NCBI GenBank assembly: GCA_036260375.1
Contig: DASZZZ010000026.1
Coordinates: 1-12,056 of the forward strand
From: DASZZZ01 sp036260375
GTDB taxonomy: Bacteria > Actinomycetota > CADDZG01 > WHSQ01
Length of the DNA stretch: 12,056 nt
Direction: 5' to 3'
In this document: piece by piece, positions 6,509 through 12,056 of the stretch
Layout: each line of letters opens with the position of its first letter
Position numbering within the stretch: position 1 is the first letter of the stretch
Made by a program: the position numbers and the translations under genes
Notes under the pieces: generated by a model
Seen by the model: only the letters and a program-made list of their open reading frames with translations
Database searches by the model: none
Told to the model about the DNA's origin: nothing

Positions 6509-7660
6509 ATGACCGATGCTAGTCGCTTCGAGACGGCCGCGATCCACGCGGGGCAGGATCCCGACCCCGCGACGGGGGCCGCGGTCGTCCCCATATATCA
6601 AACATCGACATACGTCCAAGATTCCGTAGGACGGCACCGCGGATTCGAGTACTCGCGCACCGACAACCCGACGAGGCGCGCGCTCGAGACGTGCCTCGCG
6701 GCCCTGGAGGGCGCGCCGCACGCGCTCGCGTTCTCGTCCGGCATGGCCGCGATCACGACGCTCGCGCTGACGCTCGAGAGCGGCGCGCGCGTGCTCATCC
6801 CCGACGACGTCTACGGCGGCACGCACCGGCTGTTCGCGCGCGTGCTGACCGACCGCGCGGTCGGCTTCGGCGTCGTCGACATGACCGACCTCGGCGCGGT
6901 CGAGGCCGCACTCGACGGCGGCGCCGGCCTCGTCCTGATCGAGACGCCGACCAACCCGACCCTGCGCGTCCTCGACGTGCCGGCGCTGGCGGAGCTCGCC
7001 CACGCCGCGGGCGCCCTGCTCGCGGTCGACAACACGTTCGCGACCCCGTACCTGCAGCGTCCCCTCGAGCTCGGCGCCGACGTCTCCGTGTACTCCGCCA
7101 CGAAGTACCTCGGCGGCCACTCCGACCTCGTCGTCGGCTCGCTCGCGACCGCCGACGACGCGCTCGCGGAGCGGCTGCGCTTCCTCCAGAACGCCGCGGG
7201 CTCGATCCCCGGCCCGTTCGACTCGTGGCTGCTGCTGCGCGGGCTCAAGACGCTCGCGGTGCGGATGCGGGCCCACTGCGCGGGTGCCGAGCGCATCGCG
7301 GCGTGGCTCGCGGCGCGCCCCGACGTCGTCACCGCGCACTACCCGGGCCTGGCGGGCTCGCCGTGGCGGGCGCTCGCCGAGCGTCAGATGGCCGCATGTG
7401 GCGAGGCGCGCTTCGGGGGCATGGTGAGCTTCGAGGTCGAGTCCGAGGAGCGGGCGCTCGCGATCTGCGAGCGGACGTCGCTGTTCTTCCTCGGCGAGTC
7501 GCTCGGCGGCGTCGAGTCGCTCATCGAGCATCCCGCGCGCATGACGCACGCGAGCCTCGCGGGCTCCGGCATGGAGGTGTCGACGACGCTCGTCCGCCTG
7601 TCGGTCGGCATCGAGCACCCCGACGACCTCATCGCCGACCTCGAGCGCGCCCTCGGCTGA
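6509..7660 (+). CDS. metB: Cystathionine gamma-lyase / gamma-synthase (Cys/Met metabolism PLP enzyme)
   Basis: 383 residues, normal family length. PLP lysine is Lys199 in SATKYLGGHSD; Asp174 in AVDNTFATP binds the pyridine nitrogen; YSRTDNPT (48-55) supplies the Tyr and Arg that hold the phosphate of the neighbouring subunit; FSSGMAAI (75-82) and ETPTNP (145-150) are standard. Near the C-terminus GGVESLIEHPARMTHAS looks closest to actinobacterial gamma-lyases that also carry the gamma-synthase name. With the cystathionine beta-synthase gene 1 kb away, the likely role is the second step of reverse transsulfuration, cystathionine to cysteine, ammonia and 2-oxobutyrate. Gamma-synthase activity from an activated homoserine cannot be excluded. 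ATG with a good ribosome site fixes the start. Codons 29-41 are strikingly AT-rich compared with the rest of the gene. Confidence 0.92.
   Translation: MTDASRFETAAIHAGQDPDPATGAAVVPIYQTSTYVQDSVGRHRGFEYSRTDNPTRRALETCLAALEGAPHALAFSSGMAAITTLALTLESGARVLIPDDVYGGTHRLFARVLTDRAVGFGVVDMTDLGAVEAALDGGAGLVLIETPTNPTLRVLDVPALAELAHAAGALLAVDNTFATPYLQRPLELGADVSVYSATKYLGGHSDLVVGSLATADDALAERLRFLQNAAGSIPGPFDSWLLLRGLKTLAVRMRAHCAGAERIAAWLAARPDVVTAHYPGLAGSPWRALAERQMAACGEARFGGMVSFEVESEERALAICERTSLFFLGESLGGVESLIEHPARMTHASLAGSGMEVSTTLVRLSVGIEHPDDLIADLERALG
6592..6619 (-). promoter_or_regulatory. Possible promoter for the amidotransferase-like gene, inside the gamma-lyase coding region
   Basis: Read leftward, TTGGAC (6614-6619) and TATATG (6592-6597) are separated by 16 bases. 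They stand about 120 bases before the GTG at 6469. The patch coincides with a run of AT-ending codons that the gene otherwise avoids. The hexamers are only partial matches to the sigma-70 consensus, so this is a suggestion rather than a firm call. Confidence 0.3.
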
Positions 7661-7681
7661 CGCCGGCCGGCTCGGCCGGCG
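7661..7681 (+). terminator. GC-rich hairpin after the gamma-lyase/synthase gene
   Basis: CGCCGGCCG (7661-7669) pairs perfectly with CGGCCGGCG (7673-7681) around a three-base GCT loop, beginning directly after the TGA. No T-run follows, so it is not a classic intrinsic terminator. T-less hairpins are commonly proposed as terminators or mRNA 3'-end stabilisers in high-GC actinobacteria. It separates this gene from the DUF4349 gene, which has its own ribosome site. Confidence 0.5.
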
Positions 7682-7752
7682 CCGACTTGGCGGCGCCCGG
7701 GAACCTACTACAGCTGTCGTGCGTCGAATCTCCGACACGGTTCGCCGATCGG

Positions 7753-7757
7753 GGAGG
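7753..7757 (+). promoter_or_regulatory. Shine-Dalgarno of the DUF4349 gene
   Basis: GGAGG within GGGGAGGGAG (7751-7760) lies seven bases before the ATG at 7765. It is the strongest ribosome site in the window and decides for this ATG over the one at 7795. No convincing promoter hexamers were found in the 104-base gap (7661-7764). Confidence 0.7.
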
Positions 7758-7764
7758 GAGCGCC

Positions 7765-8646
7765 ATGAGGGCGGCACGACGTACGGGGACCGGCATGCGG
7801 CTGGCGGTGGTCGCGCTCGCGGTCGTGGCGCTCGCGGCGGCGTGCGCCGGCGGATCCGACGAGAGCGACGCGCGCGGCGCCGATGCCGGCGCGGGGAGCG
7901 GGGGCTCGGCGCGCGAGATGGCCGACCAGTTCGTCGCCGCCGACGAGGCCGCGCTGCGCGGCTCCGCGGCGCTGCCGTCGGTCGGTCCCTCGGTGGTCAA
8001 GACCGCGCAGCTCGAGCTGCGCGTCGGCCGCGATCGCATCGGCGACGCGGTCACGGACGCGGTCGCGGTCGCGGGCCGCTACGAGGGCTTCGTGCTGTCG
8101 ACGACGGTCGACGACGACGGCCGCGCGCGCGGCACGGTCGTGCTGCGCGTCCCGGCCGAGCACTTCGAGACCGCGCTGAGCTCGCTCGAGGGCCTCGGCG
8201 ACGTCGAGGCCAAGACCGTCTCGGGCGAGGACGTCAGCGAGGAGTTCGTCGACCTCGAGGCGCGCGCCCGCAACCTGCGGGCACAGGAGGCCGTCCTGCT
8301 GCGCCTGATGCGGCGCGCCAAGACGGTCGCCGGGACGATCCGCGTGCAGAGCGAGCTGTCGTCGATCCAGCTCGAGATCGAGCGCATCGAGGGGCGGCTG
8401 CGCTACCTGCGCGACCAGACCGCGCTGTCGACGATCACGCTGCGGCTCGAGGAGTCGGGCGCGACCGCGGCGCGGCCGGCGAGCGTGTGGAGCGACGCGT
8501 GGGACCGGACGCGCGCCGGCTTCACGTGGCTGGTCACCGCGATCGTCGTCGGCGGGGCGACGATCCTGCCGTTCGTCCCGCTCGTGCTCGTGGCGCTGTT
8601 CGTGTGGCGTCTCGTGCGCCCGCGCGTCGCCGAGGGCCGCTCGTGA
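7765..8646 (+). CDS. DUF4349 domain lipoprotein / membrane protein
   Basis: 293 residues. The N-terminus is a lipoprotein-type signal: basic MRAARRTGTGMR, a hydrophobic core, and LAAAC with Cys27. The -3 residue is Ala instead of the preferred Leu, so lipidation is probable but not certain. A low-complexity Gly/Ala/Asp linker follows (30-50). The DUF4349 domain spans about 78-230, with TAQLELRV at its start, STTVDDDGRARGTVVLRVP in the middle, and the SGEDVSEEFVDLEARARNL region opening a long coiled coil (about 157-218). A membrane helix (about 254-281) and a short Arg-rich tail end the protein. DUF4349 has no established biochemical role known to me. The layout, with both ends in or on the membrane and a folded domain plus coiled coil outside, suggests an envelope scaffold or sensor. 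It converges on the cystathionine beta-synthase gene with ten bases between the stops. Confidence 0.88.
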   Translation: MRAARRTGTGMRLAVVALAVVALAAACAGGSDESDARGADAGAGSGGSAREMADQFVAADEAALRGSAALPSVGPSVVKTAQLELRVGRDRIGDAVTDAVAVAGRYEGFVLSTTVDDDGRARGTVVLRVPAEHFETALSSLEGLGDVEAKTVSGEDVSEEFVDLEARARNLRAQEAVLLRLMRRAKTVAGTIRVQSELSSIQLEIERIEGRLRYLRDQTALSTITLRLEESGATAARPASVWSDAWDRTRAGFTWLVTAIVVGGATILPFVPLVLVALFVWRLVRPRVAEGRS

Positions 8647-8656
8647 CGGGGGTGCG

Positions 8657-10045
8657 CTAAGGCCGGCTCTGATGCGCGAGGAACTCGAGGAGGTCGGTGC
8701 GCGTCAGCACCGCCGTCGGCTTCGGGCCCTCGGCGACGACGATCGCCTCGGCCCCCCGCGACAGGTCGGCGAACATCTCCTCGAGGCTCGCGGAATGCTG
8801 CACGACCGGCAGCGGCGGGTCCATCGCCTCGGCGACGTCGCGGTCGATCGCGTCGCGGTCGCGGAACACGCGGTCGAGCAGGGTGCGTTCGTTGATCGAG
8901 CCGACGATCTCGCCGACGTCGTCGGGGTCCGACGTCTTCGCCACCGGCAGCTGCGAGATGCCGTACGCCTGCAGGATGTCGATGGCGCGCCCGACCTTCT
9001 CGTTCGTCGGCACCGCGACGAGGTCGGGCACGCTCGCCTCGACGCGTCGCTTCTCGAGCACGACCTCGGCGATCCGGGCGCGCGTGCCGGGACGGTCGAT
9101 GAACCCGTGCTCGAGCATCCACGACTCGTTGTAGAGCTTCGACAGGTAGCCGCGGCCCGAGTCGGGGATCAGGACGACGACGAGGTCGTCCGGGCCCAGC
9201 TCCTGCGCGACCTCGAGAGCCGCGTGCACCGCGAGGCCGCCCGAGCCGCCGGTGAGAACGCCCTCGGTGCGCGTGACGCGCCGCGCCGTGATGAACGAGT
9301 CGCGGTCCGAGACCGTCACCCACCGGTCGACGACCTCGGGGGAGAACGTCGGCGGCCAGAAGTCCTCGCCGACACCCTCGACGAGGTACGGGCGCGCCTC
9401 GTCGCCGGTGTAGATCGAGCCCTCGGGGTCGGCGCCGACGATCACCACGTCGGAGTTGCGCTCCTTGAGGTAGCGCCCGGTGCCCGTGATCGTGCCGCCC
9501 GTGCCGACTCCGGCGACGAAATGCGTGATGCGGCCCTCGGTCTGGTCCCATATCTCCGGGCCCGTCGTCGCGTAGTGGGTCGCCGGGTTCTCCATGTTGA
9601 AGTACTGGTTGGGCTGGAACGCGCCCGGTATCTCCTCGGTGAGCCGGTCGGCGACGCGGTAGTACGACTCCGGCGACTCGGGCGGCACCGCGGTCGGCGC
9701 GACGACGACCTCGGCCCCGTACGCGCGCAGCAGCGAGACCTTCTCGGCGCTCATCTTGTCGGGCATCGTGAAGATGCAGCGGTAGCCCTTGATCGCGGCG
9801 GCGATGGCGAGACCGGCCCCCGTGTTGCCCGACGTCGGCTCCACGATCGTGCCGCCCGGCCGCAGCAGGCCCTCGCGCTCGGCGGCCTCGATCATGCGGA
9901 TGCCGATGCGGTCCTTCACGCTGCCGCCGGGGTTGAGCATCTCGAGCTTGGCCACCAGCTCACAGCGCAGGCCGCGGCCGAGGCGCGCGAGGCGCAGCAG
10001 GGGCGTCCGACCGATGCCGTCGATGATCGATTCGAGTGCGTTCAC
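8657..10045 (-). CDS. cbs: Cystathionine beta-synthase with C-terminal CBS-domain pair
   Basis: 462 residues. Condenses serine with homocysteine to cystathionine using PLP, the first step of reverse transsulfuration. The fold-type II catalytic part (1-320) shows GRTPLLRL, the PLP lysine Lys44 in NPGGSVKDR, the substrate loop TSGNTG (71-76), phosphate-binding GTGGTITGTG (181-190), and SGRGYLSK. VEGVGEDFWPP marks beta-synthase rather than cysteine synthase. The last 120 residues (about 338-460) are two CBS motifs, which bind adenosyl ligands and in the human enzyme sense S-adenosylmethionine. No N-terminal heme region is present. GTG at 10045 is preferred because family members begin just before this point; a TTG at 10054 would add three residues. 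Neither start has a clear Shine-Dalgarno sequence. The nearby gamma-lyase gene supplies the next step, although the two genes are on opposite strands and cannot form one operon. Confidence 0.94.
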   Translation of the reverse strand: MNALESIIDGIGRTPLLRLARLGRGLRCELVAKLEMLNPGGSVKDRIGIRMIEAAEREGLLRPGGTIVEPTSGNTGAGLAIAAAIKGYRCIFTMPDKMSAEKVSLLRAYGAEVVVAPTAVPPESPESYYRVADRLTEEIPGAFQPNQYFNMENPATHYATTGPEIWDQTEGRITHFVAGVGTGGTITGTGRYLKERNSDVVIVGADPEGSIYTGDEARPYLVEGVGEDFWPPTFSPEVVDRWVTVSDRDSFITARRVTRTEGVLTGGSGGLAVHAALEVAQELGPDDLVVVLIPDSGRGYLSKLYNESWMLEHGFIDRPGTRARIAEVVLEKRRVEASVPDLVAVPTNEKVGRAIDILQAYGISQLPVAKTSDPDDVGEIVGSINERTLLDRVFRDRDAIDRDVAEAMDPPLPVVQHSASLEEMFADLSRGAEAIVVAEGPKPTAVLTRTDLLEFLAHQSRP

Positions 10046-10206
10046 GGTGCGCAATCGTGGTGCACGCGGGCGTCCTGCGCAAGCGACCGGGTCGGGAGGG
10101 GCGCCCGCCCGCGCGGGGGACGCTGCAACCCGACGCCGTCGCGCGGGCGTCCGTGTAGCGAGGCGACCGCCTTACGGAAGATGCAGGTGACGGCTACCAT
10201 GACGAC
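10046..10206. promoter_or_regulatory. Divergent spacer between cystathionine beta-synthase and L,D-transpeptidase genes
   Basis: These 161 bases hold no gene and must carry both leftward and rightward start signals. The rightward promoter is listed separately. For the leftward gene only a weak pair is visible: TTGCGC, 17 bases, CACGAT, ending eight bases before the GTG. It would also give a nearly leaderless mRNA, but it matches consensus at only half the positions. Confidence 0.45.
10172..10200 (+). promoter_or_regulatory. Leaderless-type promoter of the L,D-transpeptidase gene
   Basis: TACCAT (10195-10200) fits the actinobacterial TANNNT -10 element. Six bases then precede the GTG at 10207, so transcription would start at or next to the first base of the start codon. 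A poor -35, TTACGG (10172-10177), stands 17 bases upstream. No Shine-Dalgarno sequence is present for the GTG at 10207, in agreement with leaderless translation. Confidence 0.45.
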
Positions 10207-11472
10207 GTGAACGGGGACGACGTGAGCCACCGAGACGAATCGACGCATCCGGCGCCGGCCCCCGGCGAGCCGCCGCCCCCACCCGACGACGCCCCGTCCG
10301 CACCGCCTCCGCCCGCCCGCACGTCGTCGAGCGACGTCGTCGCCGACGACGAGCCGCGCCGGCGCGGGCGCGCCGTGGCGATCGTCGCCGCCATGCTGCT
10401 CGCGCTGCTGCTGCTCGGGGCCGCCGGGGCCGCGTACGCCACCTACCGCTACGCCGAGGAGTACGACGGGCGCATCCTGCCCGGCGCGACGATCGCGGGG
10501 GTCGACGTCGGGGGCATGACGCCGCGCCGGGCGCTGCGCGCAGTGAAGGCCGCCGTGCGCCCGCAGCTCCAGCGCACGATCACGATCCGCCACCGCGACC
10601 GCGAGTGGGAGGCCACCGCCAAGGAGCTCGGGGCCCGCAGCGACGCGCGCGCCGCGGTCCGGGCCGCCGTCGCCGCCAGCGACGCCGCGACGATGGTCGA
10701 CAAGGCGCGCATGCGGCTCCTCGGCGACCGTCTCGACCACGCCGGCGACGTCGGCGTCCGGTACTCGCGCAAGGAGCCGCGCGGCTTCGTCGAGGGGCTT
10801 GCCGCGACGTTGCAGCGCGACGCGCGCGACGCGTCGCTCGACTACTCGTCGGGATGGGTCGAGGTCGTGCCCGAGCGCGTCGGCCGGCGCGTGCGCGTCG
10901 ACGCGACGTTCGCCGACCTCATGCGGGCGCTGCGCCGGGGCAAGGACCGCGTCGAGCTGACCGTCGCGCTCGAGAAGCCGGCGGTCACCTCCGACGCGTT
11001 CGACGAGGTGCTGCTCCTGCGCATCGGCGAGAACAAGCTGTATCTCTACGACGACGGCAGGATCAGCCGCTCGTGGACCGTCGCCACCGGACAGCCCGAG
11101 TACCCGACGCCGCAGGGCGTCTACGAGATCATCGAGAAGCGCTACCTGCCGACGTGGGTCAACCCCGACCCCGACGGCTGGGGCAAGGACATGCCCAAGG
11201 AGATCGGGCCGGGGCCGGACAACCCGCTCGGAGTCCGCGCGCTGCGGTGGTCGGAGCCGACGATCAACTTCCACGGCACGCGGGCGATCTCGTCGCTCGG
11301 CTACAACGCGTCGCACGGGTGCGTGCGCATGTCGAACTCCGACGTCATCCAGCTCTACGGCCTGGTCGACGTCGGCACCCCGATCGTGTCGATCCAGGTG
11401 GGCTCGCTGCGTCCGATGTACTCGTCGTCCGCGCCGGATCCGACGGTCGTGCCGCGTGGCGACGCGCGCTAG
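10207..11472 (+). CDS. Membrane-anchored L,D-transpeptidase (YkuD) with peptidoglycan-binding region
   Basis: 421 residues. Forms 3-3 crosslinks in peptidoglycan or attaches proteins to it, outside the cell. A Pro-rich cytoplasmic N-terminus (14-37) and basic RRRGR lead into a membrane helix (56-79). Residues about 88-258 resemble the YoaR-type PG_binding_4 region, with ILPGATIAGVDVGGMT and a second alpha/beta part. The YkuD domain (about 266-398) starts at EVLLLRIGENKLYLY, has TPQGVYEI, His356 in NFHGT, and the catalytic SHGCVRMSN with His370 and Cys372. All catalytic residues are present. GTG at 10207 is chosen because it matches a leaderless promoter. GTG at 10222, with GGGGA just before it, is an in-frame alternative; both lie upstream of the helix. 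The gene end overlaps the tryptophan dioxygenase start. Confidence 0.92.
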   Translation: MNGDDVSHRDESTHPAPAPGEPPPPPDDAPSAPPPPARTSSSDVVADDEPRRRGRAVAIVAAMLLALLLLGAAGAAYATYRYAEEYDGRILPGATIAGVDVGGMTPRRALRAVKAAVRPQLQRTITIRHRDREWEATAKELGARSDARAAVRAAVAASDAATMVDKARMRLLGDRLDHAGDVGVRYSRKEPRGFVEGLAATLQRDARDASLDYSSGWVEVVPERVGRRVRVDATFADLMRALRRGKDRVELTVALEKPAVTSDAFDEVLLLRIGENKLYLYDDGRISRSWTVATGQPEYPTPQGVYEIIEKRYLPTWVNPDPDGWGKDMPKEIGPGPDNPLGVRALRWSEPTINFHGTRAISSLGYNASHGCVRMSNSDVIQLYGLVDVGTPIVSIQVGSLRPMYSSSAPDPTVVPRGDAR

Positions 11473-12056
11473 CTCGCCGGGCGATCCCGCCGGCGACGGA
11501 ATCGCGCGCGCCGCGCGCCGCCCGCCCCGCTTCGGCGAGGAGGACAAGGACCTCTCGTACGGGAGCTACCTGAACGTCCCGGAGCTGCTGTCGCTCCAGC
11601 GGCTGCTGTCGGATCCCCCCGCCCACGACGAGCTGTTGTTCATCGTCGTGCACCAGGTCTACGAGCTGTGGTTCAAGGAGCTGCTGTTCGAGCTGGAGGC
11701 GATCCGTGACGACATCTTTGCCGGAGCCCTTCACCGGGCGCGTCACCTGCTGGAACGGGTCCACGTGATCGAACGGGTCATGATCGAGCAGGTCGAGGTG
11801 CTCGAATCGATGTCACCGCAAGACTTCCTCGAGTTCCGGACGAACCTGACGCCCGCCAGTGGCTTCCAGTCGAGGCAGTTCCGCGAGATCGAGTTCATCT
11901 CCGGTCTGAAGGACGACCGGTACATGCGCCGGCTCGAGCTCGATGTGGACGAGCAGGCGAGCATGCGGCGACGGCTCGAGGAACCGACCCTCTGGGACGC
12001 TTTCTGCACGCGCCTCGAGGCGGTTGGACTCCCGATGCCTCCCGCGAACGAGGAGG
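11456..12056 (+). CDS. kynA: Tryptophan 2,3-dioxygenase, 3' end missing
   Basis: Heme enzyme that opens the indole ring of tryptophan to N-formylkynurenine, the first step of the kynurenine pathway, in the cytosol. About 200 residues are visible. Family stretches are LSYGSYLNVPELLSLQ, HDELLFIVVHQVYELWFKELL, LESMSPQDFLEFR and TPASGFQSRQFREIEF. The visible HDELLFIVVHQ includes the conserved active-site histidine near the N-terminus, and the Arg of FLEFR contacts the substrate. The heme-ligand histidine lies further on and is outside the window. The only ATG or GTG in frame before the conserved region is GTG at 11456. It overlaps the end of the L,D-transpeptidase gene by 17 bases, has no Shine-Dalgarno sequence and gives a roughly 30-residue polar leader. 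Codons such as GAA, TTT, TCA, CAA, AGT and GTT appear from about 11700 onward, unlike the genes to the left. Confidence 0.93.
   Translation, partial: MATRASSPGDPAGDGIARAARRPPRFGEEDKDLSYGSYLNVPELLSLQRLLSDPPAHDELLFIVVHQVYELWFKELLFELEAIRDDIFAGALHRARHLLERVHVIERVMIEQVEVLESMSPQDFLEFRTNLTPASGFQSRQFREIEFISGLKDDRYMRRLELDVDEQASMRRRLEEPTLWDAFCTRLEAVGLPMPPANEE

Noticed and set aside
7710..7717. ACAGCTGT palindrome upstream of the DUF4349 gene as an operator
   Set aside because: Eight bases is short, no second copy was seen and it is not placed beside recognisable promoter hexamers.
7795..7797. ATG at 7795 as the DUF4349 start
   Set aside because: It would give a usable signal peptide, but the strong GGAGG is correctly spaced from the ATG at 7765.
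10199..10210. Tiny ATG ACG ACG TGA reading frame overlapping the L,D-transpeptidase start
   Set aside because: Its ATG lies in the -10 element, has no ribosome site and encodes three residues; most likely chance.
10042..11547. Minus-strand open frame of 501 codons opposite the L,D-transpeptidase gene
   Set aside because: Arg/Asp/Val-rich with no recognisable domain, while the other strand encodes a complete YkuD enzyme.
1..12056. CRISPR array, tRNA genes, insertion sequences or prophage remains
   Set aside because: Reading through the window showed no regularly spaced direct repeats, no cloverleaf-like segment, no transposase or integrase motifs and no terminal inverted repeats. Gaps between genes are at most 161 bases.

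Overview
This window is high-GC DNA (most codons end in G or C) that reads as a chromosomal segment of an actinobacterium. The evidence is a deazaflavin (F420) biosynthesis gene, a large membrane glycosyltransferase overlapping a DUF5719 gene (a pairing I know from Actinomycetota), many GTG starts, and a YkuD-type L,D-transpeptidase with a peptidoglycan-binding region. The class cannot be fixed from the sequence. Thermoleophilia, Acidimicrobiia or a relative would all fit. No tRNA, rRNA, insertion sequence, integrase or CRISPR array was seen, and almost every base lies in a gene.

Layout. Bases 1-1065 hold the 3' part of the radical-SAM FO synthase (CofH, or the C-terminal half of FbiC). Nine bases later comes a 1070-residue GT2 glycosyltransferase with a large membrane region (1075-4287). 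It overlaps by four bases a DUF5719 envelope protein built of three similar units (4284-5657). A class I glutamine amidotransferase-like hydrolase follows on the minus strand (5654-6469), and its stop codon shares a CTAG with the DUF5719 stop. Across a 39-base gap, cystathionine gamma-lyase/synthase reads rightward (6509-7660), followed by a strong GC hairpin and a DUF4349 lipoprotein (7765-8646). Cystathionine beta-synthase lies on the minus strand (8657-10045). A 161-base divergent spacer separates it from an L,D-transpeptidase (10207-11472), which appears to have a leaderless promoter. The transpeptidase overlaps by 17 bases the start of tryptophan 2,3-dioxygenase, which is cut by the window end (11456-12056).

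How the genes fit together. Cystathionine beta-synthase and the gamma-lyase-like enzyme can form the reverse transsulfuration route from homocysteine through cystathionine to cysteine. GT2, DUF5719, DUF4349 and the L,D-transpeptidase are all membrane or envelope proteins. The GT2/DUF5719 pair and the L,D-transpeptidase point to envelope glycan and peptidoglycan work. FO synthase and tryptophan dioxygenase belong to other pathways (F420 synthesis and kynurenine formation). Their codon use differs visibly from the uniform middle block (GAA and some ATA codons, against almost only GAG and ATC), so the two window ends may have a different history.

I see no clearly new system. The most interesting leads are the GT2/DUF5719 envelope module beside an F420 gene, the patch of atypical codons inside the cystathionine gamma-lyase gene that resembles a promoter for the divergent gene, and the leaderless-type promoter of the L,D-transpeptidase.
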